Assembly: GCA_016189965.1 (NCBI GenBank)
Contig: JACPRL010000189.1
Coordinates: forward strand, 1 to 18,154
Origin: Acidobacteriota bacterium
GTDB taxonomy: Bacteria; Acidobacteriota; Terriglobia; Acidiferrales; 2-02-FULL-67-57
Length of the DNA: 18,154 bases
Reading direction: 5' to 3'
A program made the translations under genes and the position numbers. Shown in pieces: positions 1-7,349 of this stretch (position 1 is its first letter; the number at the start of each line of letters is the position of its first letter). Below the pieces are notes generated by a model. It was not told the origin of the DNA, ran no database searches, and saw only the letters and a program-made list of their open reading frames with translations.

Positions 1-857
1 CCTTTCATCCCCACCACGTGCTGGATGGCGCCGGAGATGCCCAGCGCCAGGTAGAGCTTGGGGGCGACCGTCTGGCCGGAGCTGCCGATCTGGCGCTCCA
101 TGGGCAGCCAGCCTTCATCGCAGATGGGGCGGGAAGCGGCCAGCTCGGCGCCCAGCAGGCTGGCGAGCTTCTTTGCCATCTCGAGGTTTTCGGGCGCCTT
201 GATGCCGCGGCCGACGGCGACGATGTGCTCGGCCTGGCTGAGGTCAACCGCCTGCTTGGCTTCGCGGAAGGGCTCTTCGGGCTGCGAGCGGAGCTGCTCG
301 GCGCTCAGCTTGACCTCGGCTTTCTTCACTTCCACTTTGGCGCCGCCGGTTTTGACGGCGTCGGCGCGGAAGGCGCCGGCCTGAAAGCTGATGAAGTGCG
401 GCGGAGGGCCTTGCGGCAGCACGTCGGCGTTGGTTTTGCCCTGGAACATCTGGCGGATGAAGACGGTCTGGCCGGCGTCGCGGCGCAGGCCGATGCAGTC
501 GCTGAGTAGGCTGCGCTGGAGGCTGGCGGCGAGTTTGGGGGCGAAGTCGCGCACCTGGTAGGTGTGGGGGAAGAGGACGAGGGTGGGCTGGAGCTGTTCG
601 ATGAAGGGGCGGAGGGCGGAAACGTAGCCGTCGGGGGTGTAGGGTTCGAGCAGGGCGTGCTCGAGGAGCCAGAACTCATCGAGCTTCTTCGAGGTGAATT
701 CGTCGGCGAGCCTGCTGAGGTTGGCGCCGGGGAGCGCGGCTGCGAGGCGCGCGCCCGCGGCCTCGGCGAGCTGTTGGCCAGCGAAGAGGGTTTCCAGGCT
801 CAGCCGGTTCAGCTTCCCCTGGCGCTGCTCGGCGATGACCAGAACGGTATCCGGCAC
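1..857 (-). CDS. etfA: Electron transfer flavoprotein alpha subunit, 3' end cut off by the window edge
   Basis: About 285 codons are present; the family is usually about 310-330 residues, so only the last few dozen are missing. The alpha subunit binds FAD and, with EtfB, passes electrons from acyl-CoA dehydrogenases and similar enzymes to a quinone reductase. The translation contains the family's FAD-domain signature: DEGWLPMERQIGSSG followed by QTVAPKLYLALGISGAIQH near the left edge, preceded by VAVGRGIKAPENLE. The N-terminal half carries LVLFPHTYQVRDFAPKLAA, typical of the alpha-subunit first domain. The GTG start at 857-855 is chosen because an AAGGAG ribosome site (870-865) lies 7 nt upstream and the next residues, PDTVLVIAE, fit the family start. 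It lies downstream of etfB on the same strand with a 138-nt gap that holds a repeat-like element. Confidence 0.95.
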   Translation of the reverse strand, partial: MPDTVLVIAEQRQGKLNRLSLETLFAGQQLAEAAGARLAAALPGANLSRLADEFTSKKLDEFWLLEHALLEPYTPDGYVSALRPFIEQLQPTLVLFPHTYQVRDFAPKLAASLQRSLLSDCIGLRRDAGQTVFIRQMFQGKTNADVLPQGPPPHFISFQAGAFRADAVKTGGAKVEVKKAEVKLSAEQLRSQPEEPFREAKQAVDLSQAEHIVAVGRGIKAPENLEMAKKLASLLGAELAASRPICDEGWLPMERQIGSSGQTVAPKLYLALGISGAIQHVVGMK

Positions 858-894
858 AACGTCTCTCCTTCACTCCGCGAAGAAACCAACCGCC

Positions 895-957
895 CTGTCA
901 TCCCGAGCGGAGCCCGAGCCCGTTAGGGGTCGGGCGAAGTCGAGGGATCTGCTTTTT
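895..957. repeat. Repeat-like hairpin element between etfB and etfA
   Basis: The stretch begins TGTCATCCCGAGCGGAGCC and ends GGGCGAAGTCGAGGGATCTG. In between is a nested stem: GCCCGA (912-917) pairs with TCGGGC (930-935), and CCC (919-921) can pair with GGG (926-928). The wording resembles interspersed intergenic elements of the 'GTCATCC-GAGC..GAAGTCGA-GGATCTG' kind that I recall from many bacterial genomes, including Acidobacteria. A second small stem, CCTGGT-TTC-ACCAGG (958-972), abuts it. No U-run follows on the minus strand, so an intrinsic terminator is not supported. Confidence 0.55.
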
Positions 958-995
958 CCTGGTTTCACCAGGTTGTTGTGTGCGTTAGCCATGAA

Positions 996-1769
996 TCAGA
1001 GCACGCGGGCTTCGTGCTTGAGCTTTTCGAGCAGCTTGGCGGCCACCTCTTTGGGGGCGCCGTCGAGAAACTCTGTTTTCTTGGTTTTTTGGGGCACGTA
1101 GATTTTCTGCGCCTGCAGGGTGGCGGCGGGCGCGTCCTTCAGCGCCTCAGCGCGGGCGATGGCGCGAATCTCCTTCTTCTTCGCCGCCATGATGCCTTTG
1201 AGCGAGGCGTAGCGCGGCTTGTTGATGCCGGACTGGATGGTGAGCACGGCGGGCAGCGGCAGGGTGATCCATTGGAACCAGCCGCCCTCGAGCTCGCGCT
1301 TGACCCTCAGCTTTCCCTCCGCCACCTGGATTTCCATGATGATGGTGGCGTGGGGCAGGCCGAGCCGCTCGGCCAGGATGACGCCGGTCTGCCCGTAGCC
1401 GTGGTCGTCGGACTGGAGGCCGGTGAGGATGAGGTCGAATTTTTCTTCGCGGACGGCGCCGGCGAGGGCGGCGGCCATCTGCAGCGGGTCAAGCTGGAAG
1501 AACTGGTCGTCCTGGATGTGGAGGGCGCGCTCGGCGCCCTTGGCCAGGCCTTCCTTGATGACCTGGCGGACGCGTTCGGGGCCGAGGGAGACGACGACCA
1601 CTTCGCCGCCATGCTTCTCTTTGAGTTGCAGGGCGGCTTCGAGGGCGTAGTTATCGGGCTCGCAGGTTTCGTAGCTGATGTCGCCCTCGCGCACCCAGGT
1701 GCCGGCGTCGTTGATGCGCAAAGGCGCATCCTTGGCGGGGACCTGCTTCATGCAGACGGCGATTTTCAT
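996..1769 (-). CDS. etfB: Electron transfer flavoprotein beta subunit
   Basis: 257 residues, the usual length for EtfB. The protein pairs with EtfA in a cytoplasmic heterodimer that relays electrons from flavin dehydrogenases. It starts MKIAVCMKQVPAKDAPLRI, the standard beta-subunit opening, and carries the beta signature in the region LPLPAVLTIQSGINKPRYAS (about residues 170-189), followed by LKGIMAAKKKEI. The DLILTGLQSDDHGYGQTGVILAE segment matches the nucleotide-binding half. The ATG at 1769-1767 has only a weak purine-rich stretch upstream (AAGCGAG). The gene lies 91 nt downstream of fabF on the same strand, and etfA follows it. The arrangement suggests beta-oxidation-type or other flavin electron transfer linked by position to lipid synthesis, but the 1781-1845 stem-loop may separate the transcripts. 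Confidence 0.96.
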   Translation of the reverse strand: MKIAVCMKQVPAKDAPLRINDAGTWVREGDISYETCEPDNYALEAALQLKEKHGGEVVVVSLGPERVRQVIKEGLAKGAERALHIQDDQFFQLDPLQMAAALAGAVREEKFDLILTGLQSDDHGYGQTGVILAERLGLPHATIIMEIQVAEGKLRVKRELEGGWFQWITLPLPAVLTIQSGINKPRYASLKGIMAAKKKEIRAIARAEALKDAPAATLQAQKIYVPQKTKKTEFLDGAPKEVAAKLLEKLKHEARVL

Positions 1770-1780
1770 CTCGCTTGTTT

Positions 1781-1845
1781 CTCTGCGCTTCCTCTGCGGT
1801 CTCGGCGTCTCAGCGGTTCAAGTCTTTTACCGCAGAGGCGCAGAG
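1781..1845. repeat. Long inverted repeat (stem-loop) between fabF and etfB
   Basis: CCTCTGCGGT (1791-1800) is perfectly complementary to ACCGCAGAGG (1829-1838). The stem continues with CTCTGCG (1781-1787) against CGCAGAG (1839-1845) after a 3-nt bulge (1788-1790), giving 17 base pairs around a 28-nt loop. The 'CGCAGAGG..CCTCTGCG' wording resembles dispersed intergenic hairpin repeats found in many bacteria. No T-tract follows on either strand, so it is not a classical intrinsic terminator. It may still protect the upstream mRNA end or separate fabF from etfB. Confidence 0.7.
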
Positions 1846-1860
1846 GACACACAGATAAAT

Positions 1861-3129
<1,269 letters not shown>

Positions 3130-3190
3130 GCTCCCACCTCGCCGCAGCAGCGGAGGCGCGGACTGAAAGAGGAACCCGACACGAGGGAAA

Positions 3191-3436
3191 TCAGACTTTC
3201 TTCTTCTTTTCGATGTACTCGATGACGTCCTTGACGGTGGTGAGCTTTTCGGCTTCTTCGTCGGGGACTTCGATGCCAAAGGCCTCTTCGAGGGCCATGA
3301 CGAGTTCGACCTGGTCGAGCGAGTCGGCGCCCAGGTCGTCGACGAAGGAGGCGGTGTCCGTGACCTCGGCCTCGTCCACGCCCAACTGCTCGACGATGAT
3401 CTGCTTCACCTTGTCCCGCACCGCTGTGGTGGCCAT
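3191..3436 (-). CDS. acpP: Acyl carrier protein
   Basis: 81 residues, acidic, normal ACP size. It carries growing acyl chains on a 4'-phosphopantetheine arm attached to Ser39 in the motif DDLGADSLDQVELVMALEE. The C-terminal helix ends in a lysine run (IEKKKKV), slightly more basic than usual. The start at 3436 is favoured over the longer frame to 3517: a strong AGGAGGAG ribosome site lies just upstream and the sequence MATTAVRDKVKQIIVEQLG fits the family. A promoter candidate (3496-3524) sits about 60 nt upstream, so acpP-fabF can probably be transcribed apart from the rest of the cluster. That would suit the high demand for ACP. Confidence 0.97.
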   Translation of the reverse strand: MATTAVRDKVKQIIVEQLGVDEAEVTDTASFVDDLGADSLDQVELVMALEEAFGIEVPDEEAEKLTTVKDVIEYIEKKKKV

Positions 3437-3495
3437 TGCGCGTCTCCTCCTGCCAGGCTCAACTGCTCCCGGAACGATGACGACGGAAAGAGGGT

Positions 3496-3524
3496 ATTCT
3501 AGTCGGCGCTCCCCCAAGGGTCAA
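3496..3524 (-). promoter_or_regulatory. Sigma70-type promoter upstream of acpP
   Basis: On the minus strand TTGACC (3524-3519) is separated by exactly 17 nt from TAGAAT (3501-3496); each box matches the sigma70 consensus at five of six positions. The predicted start near 3489 gives a leader of about 50 nt carrying the strong acpP ribosome site. This is the best-formed internal promoter in the fab cluster. Confidence 0.6.
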
Positions 3525-3638
3525 GCGACGCTCAGCCTTGGAAAAGGAAGCCTACCCTTCCCCAGGTCTGCCACCAATTCGCTCTTCGTCTTTGGCGCTT
3601 GACACCGCAAGACACAGCAGGGACAATGGAGCAGGGCA

Positions 3639-3848
3639 ATGAAAAAGAAGAAAACCAAAATCGCAAAGGCAGCCCGGAAGTTAGCGGGCATTGCCGAGGG
3701 AGTGCTTGCCAAACTGCCCCGCAAAGAGAGAGCGCGTCGCCTGGAGGCGTTCGAACAGGTCATTTGGGGTCGCGGTGAACGTCCTGCCATATCATCAGAC
3801 AGCGAGCATACTCCGGCGTCCCGGGTTCTATCCCGAGCTCGCGAATAG
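3639..3848 (+). CDS. Small basic ORF, possibly a truncated gene, antisense to the fab cluster
   Basis: 69 codons. The N-terminus is very lysine-rich (MKKKKTKIAKAARKLAGIAE), followed by LPRKERARRLEAFEQVI, which resembles LTKQERGRTLAAFREAI in the facing ORF at 3760-3945. After residue 45 the sequence becomes low-complexity and is simply the antisense of that ORF. GGAG (3628-3631) lies 7 nt before the ATG. TTGACA (3599-3604) with GACAAT 17 nt on (3622-3627) could be a promoter, but that -10 would overlap the ribosome site. I do not recognise a family. It could be a decayed paralogue of its neighbour or spurious. It is the only gene-like ORF on the plus strand in the first 12 kb. Confidence 0.4.
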   Translation: MKKKKTKIAKAARKLAGIAEGVLAKLPRKERARRLEAFEQVIWGRGERPAISSDSEHTPASRVLSRARE

Positions 3849-3945
3849 CACGTTCGAAAACCTTCCGGTCTCTGTTCTCAATTGCCTCGCGGAAAGCGGC
3901 CAAGGTTCTTCCTCGTTCTTGCTTCGTCAGGCGTTTGCGTCGCAC
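3760..3945 (-). CDS. Small hypothetical protein between fabG and acpP
   Basis: 61 codons from a GTG at 3945-3943 with GGAG (3957-3954) 8 nt upstream. It is charged and apparently all-helical: MRRKRLTKQERGRTLAAFRE, then an acidic/basic helix (AIENRDRKVFERAIRELGI), then EPGTPEYARCLMIWQDVHR. The GTPEY turn followed by a Trp-containing helix looks like a conserved small-protein pattern, though I cannot name a family. It has the same orientation as the fab genes, about 60 nt after fabG, so it may be co-transcribed. Its last 29 codons overlap, tail to tail, the ORF at 3639-3848. A real gene is more likely here than for the opposite-strand ORF, because the whole length reads like a folded protein. 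Confidence 0.5.
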   Translation of the reverse strand: MRRKRLTKQERGRTLAAFREAIENRDRKVFERAIRELGIEPGTPEYARCLMIWQDVHRDPK

Positions 3946-4004
3946 TCGGCGAGCTCCAATATTTCAATCAAACTCTACAAATCCGCAGCCACCACAGCGG
4001 GTGG

Positions 4005-4748
4005 CTAGGCGAGGTAGAGGCCGCCGTTGATGTCCAGCACGTGGCCGGTGATGTAGCTGGCTTCGTCGGAGGCGAGGAAGCAGATGGCGAAGGCGACCTC
4101 GCGGTCGGTGCCCATCCGCCCCAGCGGGATGCGGTCAATCATGGCCTGCTTGGCCTTTTCGGGCAGCGGGTCGGTCATCGGGGAAATGATGAAGCCGGGG
4201 GCGACAGCGTTGACGGTGATGTTGCGCGAGGCGAGCTCGACCGCCAGCGCCTTGGTCAGCCCGATCAGCCCGGCCTTCGAGGCGATGTAGTTCACCTGGC
4301 CGGGATTGCCCATCTGGGCGACCACCGAAGTCACGTTGATGATGCGCCCGTAGCGCTGGCGGAGCATCCCGGGCATCACCTGCTGGGCGCAGAGGTGCGC
4401 GCCGGTGAGGTTGGCGGCGAGGACGGCGTCCCAGTCTTCGCGCTTCATCCGCAGCGCAAGCTGGTCGCGGGTGAGACCGGCGTTGTTGACCAGGATGTCA
4501 ATGCGGCCGAAATGCGCGAGCGCGCGGGCGAACCCGGCCTTGACCTGCTCTTCGCTGGCCACGTCCATCGGGATGGCGAGCGCCTCGGCGCCTTTCTGCT
4601 TGAGTTCAGCTTCGAGCGCCGAGAGTTTCTCGGCGTTGCGGGCGCAGAGCGCCACCCGCGCGCTGCGTTCGGCGAGCATCTCGGCCGTCGCCCGCCCGAT
4701 CCCCTGCGAAGCCCCGGTTACAACCGCTACTCGGTCTTTGAGCGTCAC
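4005..4748 (-). CDS. fabG: 3-oxoacyl-ACP reductase
   Basis: 247 residues, the standard FabG length. It uses NADPH to reduce 3-oxoacyl-ACP in each elongation cycle. Short-chain dehydrogenase features in order: the Rossmann glycine motif TGASQGIG (residues 11-18), DV at 62-63, NNAG at 88-91, Asn113, and the catalytic Ser141, Tyr154 and Lys158 in NVTSVVAQMGNPGQVNYIASKAG. The C-terminus DINGGLYLA replaces the more common DVNGGMYM. The GTG start at 4748-4746 has GGAGG only 4 nt upstream, rather close but the only good site. It follows fabD after a 90-nt spacer that forms a long imperfect hairpin. Confidence 0.96.
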   Translation of the reverse strand: MTLKDRVAVVTGASQGIGRATAEMLAERSARVALCARNAEKLSALEAELKQKGAEALAIPMDVASEEQVKAGFARALAHFGRIDILVNNAGLTRDQLALRMKREDWDAVLAANLTGAHLCAQQVMPGMLRQRYGRIINVTSVVAQMGNPGQVNYIASKAGLIGLTKALAVELASRNITVNAVAPGFIISPMTDPLPEKAKQAMIDRIPLGRMGTDREVAFAICFLASDEASYITGHVLDINGGLYLA

Positions 4749-4771
4749 GAGGCCTCCGTCTGCACGGTCAA

Positions 4772-4850
4772 AGAGTAGCAGAGTCTAAGAGTGAAAGAGT
4801 GAAAGAGTCAAAGACACTCCGTAACTCTTTAACTCTGTCACTCTGTCACT
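4772..4850. repeat. Octamer repeat array forming an imperfect hairpin at the fabD 3' end
   Basis: On the plus strand five consecutive 8-nt units of the form AGAGTNNN run from 4772 to 4811. They are followed by the opposite-sense units ACTCTTTA, ACTCTGTC and ACTCTGTC. The 27 nt at 4782-4808 can pair with 4824-4850 at 22 of 27 positions around a 15-nt loop. The fabD stop codon (4840-4838) and its last codons lie inside the right arm, so the repeat supplies the end of the reading frame. The array fills almost the whole fabD-fabG gap. Confidence 0.7.
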
Positions 4851-5782
4851 TCCTTTAGTGCGGCCAGGGTTTTCTCCAGGCTGGCGGGGTCTTCGACGTT
4901 GAGGGTGGTGCGGGAGCGGTCGATCTGGCGCAGCAGCCCGGAGAGGACCTTGCCGGGGCCGACTTCAATGAAGGTGTCGCAGCCGAGGGCGATGAGCTTG
5001 CGCATGGATTCTTCCCAGCGCACGGGGGCGGGCACCTGGCGCAGCAGGGCGTCGCGGGCTTCGGCGGCGGTGCGCACCAGGTCGGCGTCCACGTTGCTGA
5101 CCAGCGGAATGCGAAGGTCGTGGAAGCGGATGCGCTCGAAAGCCTGCGCCAGCGGGGCGACGGCGGGTTCGAGCAGCGAGCAGTGGAAGGGGGCGCTGAC
5201 GGGGAGCTGAAGGGCGCGCTTGGCCCCGGCGGCGCGGGCGGCTTCCATGGCGCGCTCGACCGCGGCGGCGTGCCCGGCGAGGACAATCTGCTCGGGCGAG
5301 TTCAAATTGGCGGGGGCGACGACTTCGCCCTCCGCGACCTGCTGGCAAATCTCATTGAGCTTGGCAGCGGGCAGGCCGAGGATGGCCGCCATGGCGCCCT
5401 GGCCGGCGGGGACGGCTGCCTGCATCGCTTCGCCCCGCCGTCGGACGGTGACGACAGCGTCGGCGAGCGAAAGGCAGCCGGCAGCCACCAGGGCGGAGTA
5501 TTCGCCCAGGCTGTGGCCGGCGACGTAGTCGGGCCGCACACCTTTCTCCTCCAGCACGCGCCAGGCGGCGACCGAGCAGGCCAGCACGGCAGGCTGAGTG
5601 TTGGCGGTGAGCTTCAGCTCTTCTTCCGGGCCTTCAAAGCAGAGGCGGGAGAGGGGAAAGCCCAGGGCGCGGTCGGCTTCGTCGAAGACAGCGCGCGCGG
5701 CGGGGAACGTTTGCGCCAGCTCGCGCCCCATGCCGGCATACTGTGAGCCCTGACCCGGAAAAATGAACGCTAGTTTGGGCAT
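4838..5782 (-). CDS. fabD: Malonyl-CoA:ACP transacylase
   Basis: 314 residues from the ATG at 5782 (E. coli FabD is about 309). It transfers malonyl groups from CoA to ACP to supply elongation. Visible motifs: FPGQGSQ at residues 8-14, the nucleophile Ser91 in AGHSLGEYSAL, Arg116 in TVRRRGEAM (binds the malonyl carboxylate), His200 in VSAPFHCSLL, and EVGPGKVLSGLL near the C-terminus. The start MPKLAFIFPGQGSQ is chosen by homology. An in-frame TTG at 5803 would add seven residues, but neither site has a clear Shine-Dalgarno sequence. The last codons (EVTE-stop) lie within an AGAGTGAC-type repeat. Short-repeat spacers flank the gene on both sides, and fabH is not next to it. Confidence 0.96.
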   Translation of the reverse strand: MPKLAFIFPGQGSQYAGMGRELAQTFPAARAVFDEADRALGFPLSRLCFEGPEEELKLTANTQPAVLACSVAAWRVLEEKGVRPDYVAGHSLGEYSALVAAGCLSLADAVVTVRRRGEAMQAAVPAGQGAMAAILGLPAAKLNEICQQVAEGEVVAPANLNSPEQIVLAGHAAAVERAMEAARAAGAKRALQLPVSAPFHCSLLEPAVAPLAQAFERIRFHDLRIPLVSNVDADLVRTAAEARDALLRQVPAPVRWEESMRKLIALGCDTFIEVGPGKVLSGLLRQIDRSRTTLNVEDPASLEKTLAALKEVTE

Positions 5783-5785
5783 GAT

Positions 5786-5866
5786 GGGGAGATAGAGTAT
5801 CAAAGTTGCGGGGAGACAGAGTTACGGAGTCGAAAAGTCAAAGGTCGAAAGTCAAAACGTCGAAAA
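5786..5866. repeat. Degenerate short tandem repeats between plsX and fabD
   Basis: Two layers are visible on the plus strand. First, a near-perfect 13-nt direct repeat, GGGGAGATAGAGT (5786-5798) and GGGGAGACAGAGT (5810-5822). Second, five 7-8 nt units alternating GTCGAAA(A) and GTCAAA(A/G/C) from 5829 to 5866. A 13-nt block AGAGTTACGGAGT (5818-5830) is the exact reverse complement of 4816-4828 on the other side of fabD. No coding potential was seen. Confidence 0.65.
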
Positions 5867-5870
5867 GCAC

Positions 5871-6881
5871 TCAACGAGCGGAGACGACAGCTAGCTCGCG
5901 CTCGATTTTTTCGTTGATGCGGTGCTCGGCGAAGCCGACGGCAATGCGGATGGCGTTCTTGATGGCGTTGGCGTTGGAGCGGCCGTGGCAGATGATGCAG
6001 GCGCCGCGCACGCCGAGCAGGGGTGCGCCGCCATACTCGGAGTAGTCCACGCGCTTCTTGAACTCTTCAAAGGCCTGGCGGGAGAGCACGGCGCCGAGCT
6101 GGGCAGCGGGCTTGCCAGCGAACGCTTCTTTCAGCATGTGGAGGAGGGCGTCGGCGACTCCTTCGCTGATTTTCAGCGCCACGTTGCCGATGAAGCCGTC
6201 GCAGACGATGACGTCGACGTCGCCGCTGAAGACGTCGTGGCCTTCGACGTTGCCCACGAAATCGAAGCTGAGCGGGGTGTCGCGCAGGCGCCGGTGGGTT
6301 TCGCGGATGACCTCGTTGCCCTTGAAGGCCTCCTCGCCGATGGAGAGCAGGCCGACGCGGGGGCGGGCGGCGCCGAAGGTGACGCGGTAGTAGACCTCGC
6401 CCATGATGGCGAACTGGAGGAGCTGGTGGGGCTTGCAGTCGACGTTGGCGCCCACGTCCACCAGCACGGCCGGCGTGCCGCGCTTGGTGGGGAAGACCGA
6501 AGCCAGCGCGGGGCGGTCGACGCCGGGCAGCGCGCCCCACTCCATCTTGGCTGCAGCCATGGCGGCGCCGGTGTTGCCCGCGGTGACGAAGCCGTGGGCG
6601 CGGCCTTCGCGCACCAGCGTGGCGGCGACGCGGACGGAAGCCTCCGGCTTGCGCCGCAGCGCCTTGACCGGGCTTTCGTCCATGGCGATGACGTCCCGAG
6701 CGGGGACGACTTCGAGCTTGAGGCCGCGGGTGGAGTGTTTTTTCAGGTGGCGCTGGAGCGCGTCGGGCTGGCCGACGAGCAGGAGTCGGGCGCCGGCTTC
6801 GCGGGCGGCGAGCACAGCGCCTTCGACCTCCACCGCGGGGGCGTGGTCGCCCCCCATGGCGTCAACGGCGATGGTGGTCAT
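5871..6881 (-). CDS. plsX: Phosphate acyltransferase PlsX
   Basis: 336 residues from the ATG at 6881-6879. PlsX converts acyl-ACP and phosphate to acyl-phosphate, the acyl donor for PlsY at the first step of phospholipid synthesis; it acts at the inner face of the cytoplasmic membrane. Family features: IAVDAMGGDHAP (residues 4-15), GFVTAGNTGAAMAAA (97-111), LVDVGANVDCKP, GNVEGHDVFSGDVDVIVCDGFIGNVALK, and YSEYGGAPLLGVRGACIICHGRSN. An in-frame TTG at 6896 would add MERHS, but the ATG fits the family start better. The only ribosome-site-like bases (GGA in GTTGGAACGGCACTCG) lie inside one arm of a 13-bp inverted repeat, so translation may be structure-controlled. It follows rpmF, a common pairing. 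Confidence 0.96.
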   Translation of the reverse strand: MTTIAVDAMGGDHAPAVEVEGAVLAAREAGARLLLVGQPDALQRHLKKHSTRGLKLEVVPARDVIAMDESPVKALRRKPEASVRVAATLVREGRAHGFVTAGNTGAAMAAAKMEWGALPGVDRPALASVFPTKRGTPAVLVDVGANVDCKPHQLLQFAIMGEVYYRVTFGAARPRVGLLSIGEEAFKGNEVIRETHRRLRDTPLSFDFVGNVEGHDVFSGDVDVIVCDGFIGNVALKISEGVADALLHMLKEAFAGKPAAQLGAVLSRQAFEEFKKRVDYSEYGGAPLLGVRGACIICHGRSNANAIKNAIRIAVGFAEHRINEKIERELAVVSAR

Positions 6882-6884
6882 CGA

Positions 6885-6981
6885 GTGCCGTTCCAACTTT
6901 TCTCGCCTAATCCCTGTCGGTAGGATTACGAATCGGCTTCTTCTCGCTCACCGGAGGTGCTCCAATTCGTTGGAACGGCAC
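6885..6981 (-). promoter_or_regulatory. Structured plsX leader bounded by a perfect 13-bp inverted repeat
   Basis: On the minus strand the rpmF-plsX gap contains GTGCCGTTCCAAC (6981-6969). Then, after 71 nt, comes its exact reverse complement GTTGGAACGGCAC (6897-6885), ending 3 nt before the plsX ATG. Inside are a CACC-TCC-GGTG mini-stem and TAATCC-N9-GGATTA. As RNA this can fold into a long closing stem over a multi-branched loop that buries the only Shine-Dalgarno-like GGA of plsX. As DNA, the two arms could instead be operator half-sites. No ligand or protein can be named from sequence. Confidence 0.5.
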
Positions 6982-7004
6982 GAGCGGGCGCCGGCTCCGC
7001 CGCG

Positions 7005-7187
7005 CTACTCGGTTTCCACCGCCACCACCGGGCGACCTTGGTAGTAGCCGCAGTGCGGGCAGGCGCGGTGGGGCAGCTTGGGCTCGTGGCAGTTGGGGCA
7101 CTCGCCGAGCTGGCGCGGCGTGAGCACGTCGTGGGTGCGCCGCTTGTTCTTGCGCGACTTCGAGTGGCGTCGTTTCGGGTTGGGCAT
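7005..7187 (-). CDS. rpmF: Large ribosomal subunit protein bL32
   Basis: 60 residues, the normal L32 size. The basic N-terminus MPNPKRRHSKSRKNKRRTHD is the family hallmark, and four cysteines (30, 33, 43, 46, as CPNC and CPHC) form the zinc-ribbon site. The start has a clear GAGGAGAGG ribosome site just upstream. It sits between yceD and plsX, the arrangement seen in many bacteria where ribosome and lipid synthesis genes share a transcript. The C-terminal tail (QGRPVVAVETE) is typical. No second L32 copy or zinc-independent variant is seen in the window. Confidence 0.97.
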   Translation of the reverse strand: MPNPKRRHSKSRKNKRRTHDVLTPRQLGECPNCHEPKLPHRACPHCGYYQGRPVVAVETE

Positions 7188-7210
7188 GAAACCTCTCCTC
7201 GATGAATCTT

Positions 7211-7333
7211 GGGGCTAAAGCCCCGAAATTATCAGCACTAGTTTTCGGCGGGCTTGAAAGCCCGCCCCCAGGGGCATTCTTGCGGGCACGGCTTCCTTGT
7301 CCCGAGTCCGGCGCAGCGGGACGAGGGAAGCCG
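7211..7333. repeat. Three stacked hairpins in the yceD-rpmF gap
   Basis: Three inverted repeats fill most of a 162-nt gap. GGGGCT-AA-AGCCCC spans 7211-7224. GGCGGGCTT-GA-AAGCCCGCC spans 7247-7266 (nine perfect pairs). A longer one pairs CGGCTTCC plus TTGTCCCG (7289-7304) with 7317-7333, with one bulged base at 7325 and a G-T wobble, around a 12-nt loop. The first two share a GGCT-NA-AGCC core with the hairpin at 8296-8315, suggesting a dispersed family. No T-tracts follow. Confidence 0.7.
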
Positions 7334-7349
7334 CGCCAATCAAACCGCC

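Noticed and set aside
3130..3279. N-terminal extension of fabF reaching into acpP
   Set aside because: The extension is antisense-free but out of frame with acpP, unconserved in character (Lys/Ser/Pro-rich) and has no ribosome site; the GTG at 3129 has one.
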